Source of the DNA: JAZDJJ01 sp043804035
GTDB taxonomy: Bacteria > Bacteroidota > Bacteroidia > Palsa-948
Direction: 5' to 3'
Assembly: GCA_043804035.1 (NCBI GenBank)
Contig: JAZDJJ010000110.1
Span: 1-21,945 of the forward strand
DNA length: 21,945 nucleotides
Shown here: piece after piece, positions 8,051 through 14,945 of the stretch
Layout: every line of letters begins with the position of its first letter
Position numbering within the stretch: position 1 is the first letter of the stretch
The notes under the pieces: generated by a model
Seen by the model: only the letters and a program-made list of their open reading frames with translations
Database searches by the model: none
Told to the model about the DNA's origin: nothing
Made by a program: the position numbers and the translations under genes

Positions 8051-9241
8051 CTATTTTTCAATTGCTTCCACACCGGGCAAAGTTCCGCTTTCAATATATT
8101 CCAATAATGCTCCACCACCTGTGGAAACATAACTCATTTTATTTTCCATTTTATATTTATTAATAGCGGTAACCGAATCGCCGCCACCAATTAATGAGTA
8201 AGTTCCCTTTGAAGTGCTTTCTGCTATTGCCATTGCCACTGCTTTTGTTCCGTGTTCAAAATTGTTTAACTCAAAAACACCCATCGGACCGTTCCATAAA
8301 ATAGTTTTTGATTTAAGGATAATGTCGTGAAAAAAAATTTCTGTTTTGGGACCAATGTCTAATCCCATCCATCCATCGGGAATTGCTTTTATATTACAGA
8401 TTTTGTGATGAGCATCGTTAGAAAAATTATCGGCAATGATGCAATCAACAGGAATATTGATTTCAACTCCGAGTTTTTTGGCTTCGCTCAAAATATTTTT
8501 TGCTATCTCTAATTTATCTTCTTCCACAAACGATTTGCCAATGTTTCCGCCTAATGCTTTCACGAAAGTAAATGCCATTGCTCCACCAATAATAATGTTG
8601 TCGGCTTTTTTAATGAGTTGTTCAAGAATAAGAATTTTATCAGATACTTTTACTCCGCCTAAAATTGCTGTGAATGGTTTTGCAGAATTACTCATCACTT
8701 TATTAATGCTCGCAAGTTCTTTGCTCATCACATAACCAAAACATTTTTTGTTTGGAAAAAATTTTGCGATAATAACCGTGGATGCGTGTGAGCGATGTGC
8801 CGTGCCAAAAGCATCATTCACATAGAAATCTCCGAGTGAAGAAAGTTTTTGTGCAAATGATTCATCGCCTTTTTCTTCTTCTTTATAAAAGCGAAGATTT
8901 TCTAACAGAATGACTTCACCGTTTTTTAAATTGGCGGAAAGATTTTTTGCTTCATCACCAATGCAGTCGGATGCAAACTTTACATTAGTATTGAGAAGAT
9001 TTTCTAATGTTTTTACAATATGCTTTAAGGAAAATTTTTTTTCCGGACCGCTTTTCGGTCTGCCAAGGTGAGACATCAGTATTACACTTCCTCCATCGTT
9101 TAGAATTTTTTTGATTGTCGGAATTGCGGCACGAATGCGTGTATCGTCAGTTACATTAAACTCTAAATCTAATGGAACATTAAAGTCAACACGGATGAGA
9201 ACACAAGTGTTTTTGAAGTTGATGGAATCTATTGTTTTCAT
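8051..9241 (-). CDS. pgk: Phosphoglycerate kinase
   Basis: A glycolytic enzyme that transfers the acyl phosphate of 1,3-bisphosphoglycerate to ADP. At 396 residues it has the normal monomeric length. The N-terminal substrate domain shows RVDFNVP at 17-23 and SHLGRP at 57-62, followed by ENLRFYKEEEKGDESFA and NDAFGTAHRSHAS. The C-terminal nucleotide domain shows GGGDSVTAINKY at 352-363 and GGGALLEYIESG from 375. All expected motifs are present. The gene is divergent from holB across a 99-bp spacer and is separated from aroC by a palindromic element, so it is probably transcribed from its own promoter. Confidence 0.98.
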   Translation of the reverse strand: MKTIDSINFKNTCVLIRVDFNVPLDLEFNVTDDTRIRAAIPTIKKILNDGGSVILMSHLGRPKSGPEKKFSLKHIVKTLENLLNTNVKFASDCIGDEAKNLSANLKNGEVILLENLRFYKEEEKGDESFAQKLSSLGDFYVNDAFGTAHRSHASTVIIAKFFPNKKCFGYVMSKELASINKVMSNSAKPFTAILGGVKVSDKILILEQLIKKADNIIIGGAMAFTFVKALGGNIGKSFVEEDKLEIAKNILSEAKKLGVEINIPVDCIIADNFSNDAHHKICNIKAIPDGWMGLDIGPKTEIFFHDIILKSKTILWNGPMGVFELNNFEHGTKAVAMAIAESTSKGTYSLIGGGDSVTAINKYKMENKMSYVSTGGGALLEYIESGTLPGVEAIEK

Positions 9242-9284
9242 AATAATGAAATTGATTACTAAGTATTGAGATAATAATAAATTG

Positions 9285-9292
9285 CAAAAATA
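9285..9292 (-). promoter_or_regulatory. Candidate -7 element for pgk
   Basis: On the minus strand this reads TATTTTTG, an exact match to the Bacteroidota TAnnTTTG consensus, 43 bp upstream of the pgk ATG. The nearest upstream TTTG (9307-9304) is only 11 bp away, too close for a normal -33 element. The AT-rich context makes chance matches easy. Confidence 0.35.
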
Positions 9293-9340
9293 TTATTTCA
9301 TAACAAACGAGAAAGTAAAATTAGTGACTATATTTGAACG

Positions 9341-10465
9341 ATGCTTTTTCAGAATATTATAGGACAGAGTGAAATAAAAGAGCGGCTCATTTATTCCGTG
9401 CAGAAGAATCGTGTGAGTCATTCACAATTATTTCTTGGCGATGCAGGAAGTGGTGCGCTTCCATTGGCAGTGGCATATACACAATATATTCTTTGTAAAA
9501 ACAGAAACGAAAAAGATGCTTGTGGTATTTGTCCATCTTGCAGGAAAAGTAATAAACTCATTCATCCCGATATTCACTTTGTTTATCCCGTTGCGTTAAA
9601 AAAAGGAGATGTAGAAAAAAGTACAGATATTGTGGCTGAATGGCGTGAATCATTTTTAGAAAATCCGTATTTGAATTTATCCGATTGGTTTTCTCATCTG
9701 AATGCAGAAAACAAACAACCTGTCATCGGTGTGGAAGAAAGCGGAGAAATTCTTCACAAACTTTTGCTCACTACTTACGAGGGAGAATTTAAGGTGGTAA
9801 TTATCTGGATGCCCGAGAAGATGAATATCTCTGCTGCAAATAAACTTTTGAAAATATTAGAAGAACCTTCTGATAAAACGTTATTCCTGCTTGTAACAGA
9901 AAACGAAGAACAACTATTACGCACTATTGTTTCCAGAACTCAATTAGTAAAAGTGAATCGCATCTCCGATGAAGAAATGCGAAATACGTTGATGGAAAAA
10001 TATAATATAGAAAGAAATGAAGCAACACGTATTGTTTATCTTGCTGATGGAAATTTTAATGCTGCATTAAAACTTCTTAACCAAAGGCAAGAAGAAAATT
10101 ATAATCTTATTCAGTTTCGCCAGTTGATGCGTATCTGTTTTAATAATGATGTCATCAAAGCTATCAACCAGATAGAAGAGATTGCAAAAATAGGTAAAGA
10201 GAAACAAAAAAGTTTTCTGCATTACGGATTGAATATTCTCCGCGAATGTCTGATTGCTAACTATGGAGATAATTCTTTGATGCGCATAGAAGGGGAAGAA
10301 TTGGAATTTGTAAAAGGACTTTCAACCAGAATTGATGGCACTCTTTGTAAAAAACTTATTGACGAATTAAATGAAGGAATTATTCATATAGAGAGAAACG
10401 GAAATTCAAAATTAGTATTCACTGATTTATCATTGAAGTGCATGAAAATCATTAAACAGATGTAA
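9341..10465 (+). CDS. holB: DNA polymerase III subunit delta' (clamp loader)
   Basis: A 374-residue AAA+ protein, the delta' subunit that helps load the sliding clamp at replication forks. It starts MLFQNIIGQSEIKERL, the usual opening of this family. The Walker A position reads GDAGSGAL (33-40) without the lysine of an active P-loop, as expected for delta', which does not hydrolyse ATP. A zinc-binding cluster follows with C52, C61, C64 and C67. The SRC-type sensor motif appears as SRT at 198-200, preceded by KLLKILEEPSDKTLF. The Cys cluster is shared with DnaX, but the missing P-loop lysine and the short C-terminus favour delta'. TATATTTG at 9329-9336 matches the -7 consensus just 4 bp before the ATG, so the leader may be very short. 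Confidence 0.93.
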   Translation: MLFQNIIGQSEIKERLIYSVQKNRVSHSQLFLGDAGSGALPLAVAYTQYILCKNRNEKDACGICPSCRKSNKLIHPDIHFVYPVALKKGDVEKSTDIVAEWRESFLENPYLNLSDWFSHLNAENKQPVIGVEESGEILHKLLLTTYEGEFKVVIIWMPEKMNISAANKLLKILEEPSDKTLFLLVTENEEQLLRTIVSRTQLVKVNRISDEEMRNTLMEKYNIERNEATRIVYLADGNFNAALKLLNQRQEENYNLIQFRQLMRICFNNDVIKAINQIEEIAKIGKEKQKSFLHYGLNILRECLIANYGDNSLMRIEGEELEFVKGLSTRIDGTLCKKLIDELNEGIIHIERNGNSKLVFTDLSLKCMKIIKQM

Positions 10466-10483
10466 AACGAAAAAGATGAGTTT

Positions 10484-11065
10484 ATGCAAATGAAAAAAAA
10501 GATAATAGTAGGAATTACCGGAGCAAGCGGTTCCATTTATGCAAAAGTACTTTTAGCAAAAATTCTCTCTCTGAAAAATCAAATTGATTGTGTTGGTATT
10601 GTGATGAGCGACAACGCAAAACAGATATGGATTCACGAACTGCATCACACCCCTTTACCATCTGATATAAAGAAGAGTTTTTTTACTTTCTATGAAAAAA
10701 ATGATTTTGCTGCTCCGTTTGCTTCGGGCTCTTCAGATTTTCAAACAATGATTATTTGCCCCTGCTCTATGGGAATGCTGGGAAGAATTGCAAGCGGTGT
10801 TTCAAATGATTTAATGACACGTGCCGCAGATGTGATGCTGAAAGAAAGAAGAAAACTTATTCTTGTTACCCGTGATACTCCGATTAGTTTGATTCACATA
10901 AACAATATGAAAACCATCACCGAAGCAGGAGGAATTATTTGTCCCGCCTCTCCTTCATTTTACAGCAAACCGAAAAATTTTGAACAACTTGCATCCACTG
11001 TCATTGACCGCGTGTTGGATTTGTGTGAATTAAAAGTGAAGACGTACAGATGGGGAAGAGAGTAG
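10484..11065 (+). CDS. ubiX: Flavin prenyltransferase UbiX
   Basis: It makes prenylated FMN, the cofactor of UbiD-family decarboxylases, from reduced FMN and dimethylallyl phosphate. The 193-residue length fits. The N-terminal flavin-binding loop is GITGASGS at residues 10-17. The later signature CPCSMGMLGRIASGVSNDLM starts at 92 and runs into TRAADVMLKERRKLILVTRDTP. The ATG at 10484 gives MQMKKK; a second ATG at 10490 gives the tidier MKKKIIVG start, and neither has a clear ribosome site. It begins 18 bp after the holB stop, so the two are probably co-transcribed although functionally unrelated. No ubiD partner is visible in this window. Confidence 0.95.
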   Translation: MQMKKKIIVGITGASGSIYAKVLLAKILSLKNQIDCVGIVMSDNAKQIWIHELHHTPLPSDIKKSFFTFYEKNDFAAPFASGSSDFQTMIICPCSMGMLGRIASGVSNDLMTRAADVMLKERRKLILVTRDTPISLIHINNMKTITEAGGIICPASPSFYSKPKNFEQLASTVIDRVLDLCELKVKTYRWGRE

Positions 11066-11082
11066 AACTTAAGTTTAAGGTT

Positions 11083-11170
11083 CAATAATCAATAGTTCGG
11101 CTTTATTTCGGCTTTATTTTGGCTTGGTTCGGCTTGGCTCACCAACCGTCGCTCACCAACCGTCGCTCAC
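11083..11170 (+). repeat. Dispersed repeat, copy B, with 14-bp tandem units
   Basis: gttcggctttatttcggct at 11095-11113 is the exact reverse complement of 745-763. Downstream, the 14-mer gctcaccaaccgtc is repeated at 11137-11150 and 11151-11164, followed by a partial copy (11165-11170) that runs into cgctcacta. The leading 18-mer caataatcaatagttcgg (11083-11100) recurs at 11572-11589. Confidence 0.85.
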
Positions 11171-11194
11171 TATAAGATTAATTGCTTTTTATTA

Positions 11195-11206
11195 GGGCTG
11201 AAGCCC
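11195..11206. repeat. Short palindrome gggctgaagccc
   Basis: Arms gggct and agccc are separated by two bases. It is one of several G/C-rich hairpins in an otherwise AT-rich island, about 130 bp past ubiX. It could be part of a degraded repeat unit; there is no T tract that would make it a terminator. Confidence 0.6.
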
Positions 11207-11226
11207 ATGGTATCATTTTGTTTCTT

Positions 11227-11246
11227 CTCCGCCTTAAAAGGCGGAG
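11227..11246. repeat. 20-bp near-perfect palindrome
   Basis: ctccgccttaaaaggcggag has two perfect 9-bp arms around a 2-bp centre. In RNA it would give a G/C-rich hairpin followed by ttaattcattttt, so it could terminate the holB-ubiX transcript. It lies about 160 bp past the ubiX stop, which is far for that role, and such palindromes also occur as dispersed repeats. Confidence 0.6.
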
Positions 11247-11311
11247 TTAATTCATTTTTATCCTAATTTTTGCGTAAGTCCCATAAATTTAATTTCTTTC
11301 ACTCTTTATTT

Positions 11312-11400
11312 CAATGATAGTGACTTTCAATTCAATGATAGTGACTTTCATTACAATGATAGTGACTTTCGCCTCAATGATAGTAACTTTCGCCTCAATT
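11312..11400. repeat. 21-bp tandem array, four units plus a partial
   Basis: The core caatgatagtgactttc starts at 11312, 11333, 11354 and 11375; the fourth copy has tagtaac in place of tagtgac. A truncated fifth copy starts at 11396. The period is exactly 21 bp each time. The 4-bp linkers vary (aatt, atta, gcct, gcct) while the core is kept, as in iteron or operator arrays. Confidence 0.92.
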
Positions 11401-11600
11401 GACTACGGAATCACTACCTTAATTTCGTCGCTCCAATCGGTCGGAATGACTTAATTAGGCACTAATAGTGGCAAACTGAGCAAGAAACGAGGCAATCCTT
11501 CTATAAGCAGATTGCTTCATTCTCTTCGGCATTTCTACATTTCGGCAAACTCAATGCCCAAAGCCAATTCCCAATAATCAATAGTTCGGCAAACTCACTA

Positions 11601-11625
11601 CCTGTCTGCCGTCTGCACAGGCAGG
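11601..11625. repeat. Imperfect hairpin cctgtctg / caggcagg
   Basis: The arms at 11601-11608 and 11618-11625 pair at seven of eight positions. It lies just before the 7-bp array at the lutB 3' end. On the minus strand it could form after lutB, but it has no following T run. Confidence 0.5.
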
Positions 11626-11641
11626 CAAGTAATCAACAACC

Positions 11642-11697
11642 ATTAACGATTAACAATTAACAAATAACGATTAACGATTAACCAATAATCAATTCTC
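11642..11697. repeat. 7-bp tandem repeat at the lutB 3' end
   Basis: Successive heptamers are attaacg, attaaca, attaaca, aataacg, attaacg, attaacc, aataatc, aattctc. The first seven are clear and the last is degenerate. It begins 11 bp beyond the lutB stop on the minus strand. The ttaa in each unit gives TAA on both strands, and because 7 is not a multiple of 3 all reading frames are closed within a few units. Confidence 0.88.
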
Positions 11698-11708
11698 AAT
11701 TATGTTTG

Positions 11709-13091
11709 TTATCTCATTCCTTTGCTTTCTCTCCACTGTTGATTGAATGATTTACTTGCAATTTTCGGAAGTTCCCTCCTGTTCCCCCATTGTTTTTTAA
11801 AAAACCTGTTAAGCATAAAATTTTTCAATTTGGCTCCACCTTGTTCCATATTTTTTCTTTTCATCATCGCTTTTTTCCAAAACAACCACATCAGATTTTC
11901 AGTGGAAGAAGTTAATTTATCTTTCACAGAATCGCGCCTGTTATACAAAAGTAATTTGTGTAAATCTATTTTCACAGGACAACCTTCAGTGCATTTTCCG
12001 CAGAGCGAAGAAGCATAACTCAGATGCTTATATTCTTTCATTCCCCATAATTGTGGAGTGATGATAGAACCAATAGGTCCGCTGTAAACCGAGCCGTAAG
12101 CATGTCCGCCAATGCCTTGATATATCGGACATGTATTTAAACAAGCACCACAACGAATACAATTAAGTGCTCTTCGCTGTTCCACTTGTTCTAAAAGATT
12201 TGTTCGTCCATTATCAAGCAGAACCACATACATTTCTTCAGGTCCATCTGCTTCTCCGTTTTGTTTTGGTCCTGTGAGAATAGAATTATACGCAGTTAAA
12301 TTTTGCCCTGTGCCATGCGTGGCAAGCAAAGACCAGAACAATTCCATATCGCCAAACGAAGGAATCATTTTTTCTATCCCCACAACGACTATATGAACTT
12401 TCGGAAAAGCCATTGAGAGCCATGCATTGCCTTCGTTTTCAGTTACGGCAACTCCACCAATATCTGCAATCAAAAAATTTGCTCCGGTAATTCCGGCTTC
12501 AGCGACAATATATTTTTCACGAAGAAATTTTCTGACATATTCAGTGATTTCCTGCGGAGTATAATTCTTTGGTGTCCCTTTTTTTTCGTGAAAAGTTTTC
12601 GCTACATCTTTTTTTGAAAGATGCATAGCCGGAGTAACAATATGATAAGGCGGCTCACCACGAAGTTGAACTATGAATTCTCCCAAATCAGTTTCTAACG
12701 ATTCTATTCCTTCTTTTTCCAAAGCATCATTCAAATGAATTTCTTCAGTAACCATTGATTTAGATTTGACAACTGTTTTCGTGTTGAAGTGTTTGAGAAC
12801 TTTTATTATTTCGTCTGTGGCTTCCTTTGCATCGCGAGCCCAAATTATTTTTCCGCCACGTTTACTAAAATTAAATTCAAACTCTATCAGGTATTTATCT
12901 AAATTTTCAATGACTTTGGTTTTCAAAACGGAAGCGCGGGAACGTGAAAGATCCAGATTATTGAATTTCTTTTTACCTTCAATTACTTTTTTATCGTACT
13001 GCGCAATGTTGAAAGAAATCTTTCTGCGATGTTCTGCATCAAAGACCTTTTTTTCTGCTGCAATTAAAAATTGTTCTGAAGAAGAAGACAT
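11709..13091 (-). CDS. lutB: LutB-like LUD domain / 4Fe-4S protein
   Basis: A 460-residue cytosolic iron-sulfur protein of the LutB/YkgF family, linked in other bacteria to L-lactate oxidation together with LutA and LutC. The LUD domain spans roughly residues 70-290 (KSMVTEEIHLNDALEKEGIE, then DIGGVAVTENEGNAWL). Two ferredoxin-like clusters follow: C311, C314, C317, C321 (CIRCGACLNTCP), and C364, C367, C371 (CGKCTEGCPV). Both cluster motifs are intact. The start lies 35 bp downstream of the gldH stop, so it is probably the third gene of a ricT-gldH-lutB transcript. No lutA or lutC is in the window; they may be elsewhere, or this homologue may serve another redox reaction. Confidence 0.88.
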   Translation of the reverse strand: MSSSSEQFLIAAEKKVFDAEHRRKISFNIAQYDKKVIEGKKKFNNLDLSRSRASVLKTKVIENLDKYLIEFEFNFSKRGGKIIWARDAKEATDEIIKVLKHFNTKTVVKSKSMVTEEIHLNDALEKEGIESLETDLGEFIVQLRGEPPYHIVTPAMHLSKKDVAKTFHEKKGTPKNYTPQEITEYVRKFLREKYIVAEAGITGANFLIADIGGVAVTENEGNAWLSMAFPKVHIVVVGIEKMIPSFGDMELFWSLLATHGTGQNLTAYNSILTGPKQNGEADGPEEMYVVLLDNGRTNLLEQVEQRRALNCIRCGACLNTCPIYQGIGGHAYGSVYSGPIGSIITPQLWGMKEYKHLSYASSLCGKCTEGCPVKIDLHKLLLYNRRDSVKDKLTSSTENLMWLFWKKAMMKRKNMEQGGAKLKNFMLNRFFKKQWGNRRELPKIASKSFNQQWRESKGMR

Positions 13092-13126
13092 TTTGTAAAA
13101 ATTATTTTTGTAAAATTAAATAGTAT

Positions 13127-13636
13127 TTATTTTATTTTTTCTACCCGTAATCCAACATCCATAATAAAAGGAATTTGTTCATGGCGCATAGCTTGCTCAT
13201 ACTCAAAAATATATTTTCCTTTAACCGGAAATTTTATTTTTTGCTTCCATGGAATCTGATTATCCCAGATGTCGCCAAGTCCATCTCCTTTCCATTGTCC
13301 ATTCTCATCGGCTAAAATGCAGTTTACTGTATCTTTTGCTATAATTCCATTAGGAAATTTAATGCTGACGAAGATAAAAAGATTAGCATAAGGATAATGA
13401 CTGGCATTTCTCACATTAATATATAAATTATGATAGGAAATCGTATCATCAATATTTACTTCAAAGGAAATTTTATTCTTCATATCCCAGATATATTTCG
13501 GAAGTTCTATATTATCTTCAAAAACACGATTAGTATCACAGGAAGAAAAAAAAAACAAGAGAATTATTCCCATACTTTTCAAAAAGGAAGAGACATTAAA
13601 AAAAATATTAAAAAAAGTTTTGTGTTTCATGTTCAT
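13127..13636 (-). CDS. gldH: Gliding motility lipoprotein GldH
   Basis: A predicted lipoprotein of 169 residues. The N-terminus has a positive start (MNMKHK), a long hydrophobic stretch and a lipobox ending at C33 (FFFSSCD). The mature part matches the GldH pattern, with YPYANLFIFVSIKFPNG, a GDGLGDIWDNQIPW turn and YEQAMRHEQIPFIMDVGLR near the end. GldH is one of the Gld proteins required for gliding in Flavobacterium, but homologues also occur in non-gliding Bacteroidota, so motility cannot be concluded from this gene alone. The ATG at 13636 overlaps the ricT stop in an ATGA, which favours this start over an internal Met at residue 22 and implies translational coupling. Confidence 0.87.
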   Translation of the reverse strand: MNMKHKTFFNIFFNVSSFLKSMGIILLFFFSSCDTNRVFEDNIELPKYIWDMKNKISFEVNIDDTISYHNLYINVRNASHYPYANLFIFVSIKFPNGIIAKDTVNCILADENGQWKGDGLGDIWDNQIPWKQKIKFPVKGKYIFEYEQAMRHEQIPFIMDVGLRVEKIK

Positions 13637-14799
13637 CTTTTTTTATCGCTTTCTCTTCGCGAATATCGGAATGGACGGCTATTTCTATTTTTATTTTTGT
13701 CAAAACGTGAAATACTATCCTGACCTACAACATTTTGATAATCCGGTTCTTTTATTTTTGGAATGACATCAGCCGATTCTAATTCTTCGGGCTTTATTCC
13801 ATCTTTATTAAGAAGGATAATTTCTTTTACACGATCTACGGATAAAGGAATAAAAACTCCTTGTGCATTTTCATAGGAAAACCACATGGTACGTTTGAAA
13901 ACATCTGTCTTCTGATGAAATGCAAAACCCTGTTGGGTTTCTAATTTTATTTCTGTGCTTGGAAAATCTTTGATGACATCCATATAAGCATCCAATTCGT
14001 AATTAAGACAGCATTTTAATTTTCCACATTGTCCTGTGATTTTCACGGGATTGATGGAAAGTTGCTGGTACTTTGCCACAATAGTAGTCACAGTCCGAAA
14101 ATTTGAAAACCATGATGAGCAGCATAACTCTCTTCCGCAATCTGATATTCCGCCAAGTCGTCCGGCTTCAGAACGCAAACTTATCTGACGCATTTCTATT
14201 CTAACTCTAAACATAACAGCAAACTCTTTAATCAGTTGTCGGAAATCTACTCGTCCTTCTGCTGTATAATAAAAAATGATTTTGCTTTTATCGCCCTGAT
14301 ATTCCACATCGCTAATCTTCATTTCAAGTTTCAGGAACCTTGCTATTTCTCTTGCTTTTATTTTTGTTTCCTGCTCCATCATTTGCGCTTCTTTCCATTT
14401 ATCTATATCTGTCTGTTTAGCTATGCGGTAAATTTTTTTTATCTCCGGAGAATTAAAATCAATTTCTTTCTTTTCCATCTGCACACGGACAAGTTCTCCT
14501 GTGAGAGAAACAATTCCAATATCATGTCCGGGAGATGCCTCCACTGCCACCACATCGCCAATTTTTAATAAAAAATTATTTACATTATGATAAAAATCTT
14601 TGCGAAAATTTTTAAAACAAATTTCTACGTAGTCAAAAACTTTTTGTCCTTCAGGAATTTTTATGTCTGCCATCCAATCAAACACATTTAGTTTATGGCA
14701 ACTACCCAAACTACAATCGCCTTTGTTACGACAATCAAATGGCATCTGGTTGTTTTCAGTACTGCATTCTTTTTTCGTGGGATCTTCTGAACAAAACAT
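13633..14799 (-). CDS. ricT: PSP1-domain protein RicT (YaaT-like)
   Basis: A 388-residue cytosolic protein. RicT/YaaT acts in Bacillus with RicA and RicF in an Fe-S-containing complex affecting RNA maturation and development; the role in Bacteroidota is less clear. A PSP1 core covers about residues 75-270, with DVVAVEASPGHDIGIVSLTG and the conserved RVRIEMRQISLRSEAGRLGG. Cysteines abound: C3, C12, C23, C29 and C34 in an N-terminal extension, C221, C226 and C227 (DCGRELCC), and C258, C263 and C264 (CGKLKCC), consistent with metal or Fe-S binding. The last 25 residues are basic and low-complexity. It overlaps gldH by 4 bp, as in other Bacteroidota where ricT and gldH are neighbours; holB, often also adjacent, lies about 3 kb away here. 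Confidence 0.92.
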   Translation of the reverse strand: MFCSEDPTKKECSTENNQMPFDCRNKGDCSLGSCHKLNVFDWMADIKIPEGQKVFDYVEICFKNFRKDFYHNVNNFLLKIGDVVAVEASPGHDIGIVSLTGELVRVQMEKKEIDFNSPEIKKIYRIAKQTDIDKWKEAQMMEQETKIKAREIARFLKLEMKISDVEYQGDKSKIIFYYTAEGRVDFRQLIKEFAVMFRVRIEMRQISLRSEAGRLGGISDCGRELCCSSWFSNFRTVTTIVAKYQQLSINPVKITGQCGKLKCCLNYELDAYMDVIKDFPSTEIKLETQQGFAFHQKTDVFKRTMWFSYENAQGVFIPLSVDRVKEIILLNKDGIKPEELESADVIPKIKEPDYQNVVGQDSISRFDKNKNRNSRPFRYSRRESDKKR

Positions 14800-14855
14800 A
14801 ATAAATTATAGGTATAAATTTGAAAGAAGCACAACGTCTTAATCTGATTTCTCCA

Positions 14856-14863
14856 CAAAGATA
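14856..14863 (-). promoter_or_regulatory. Candidate -7 element for ricT-gldH-lutB
   Basis: On the minus strand this reads TATCTTTG, an exact TAnnTTTG match, 56 bp upstream of the ricT ATG. A TTTG lies 26 bp further upstream (14893-14890), somewhat too far for a standard -33 element. Confidence 0.4.
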
Positions 14864-14915
14864 TTTAAAAAAATAATACTTTTACAGAGCAAATTTAACT
14901 AACATAATTTTTTTC

Positions 14916-14925
14916 GCCAATTGGC
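14916..14925. promoter_or_regulatory. Palindrome gccaattggc before sufB, possible operator
   Basis: A perfect 10-bp palindrome flanked by T-rich sequence on the left and A-rich sequence on the right (ttttc/aaaag). It ends 20 bp before the sufB ATG. The position suits a repressor or activator site, but no known operator is matched. Confidence 0.3.
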
Positions 14926-14945
14926 AAAAGATAATAAAATGTCTT

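Larger units (their letters stand above)
11066..11708. other. Gene-free repeat island between ubiX and lutB
   Basis: This stretch of about 640 bp holds no credible gene on either strand. In order it contains dispersed repeat B, two short palindromes, a solo copy of the 7899-8012 element end (11271-11281), a 21-bp tandem array, and degenerate pieces resembling the REP-like element (tcggaatgac at 11441-11450; arms gaggcaatc at 11489-11497 and gattgcttc at 11510-11518). After these come a hairpin at 11601-11625 and a 7-bp tandem array. It separates the convergent ends of ubiX and lutB. Confidence 0.85.

Noticed and set aside
9373..9470. Broken P-loop in holB as a sign of a pseudogene
   Set aside because: Loss of the Walker A lysine is normal for the delta' subunit; the rest of the protein is intact.
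11312..11400. CRISPR array
   Set aside because: The repeats are 17 bp with 4-bp linkers, far too short for spacers, and no cas gene is nearby.
11066..11708. Replication origin
   Set aside because: There is a tandem array and AT-rich sequence but no convincing DnaA boxes and no dnaA, dnaN or partition genes.
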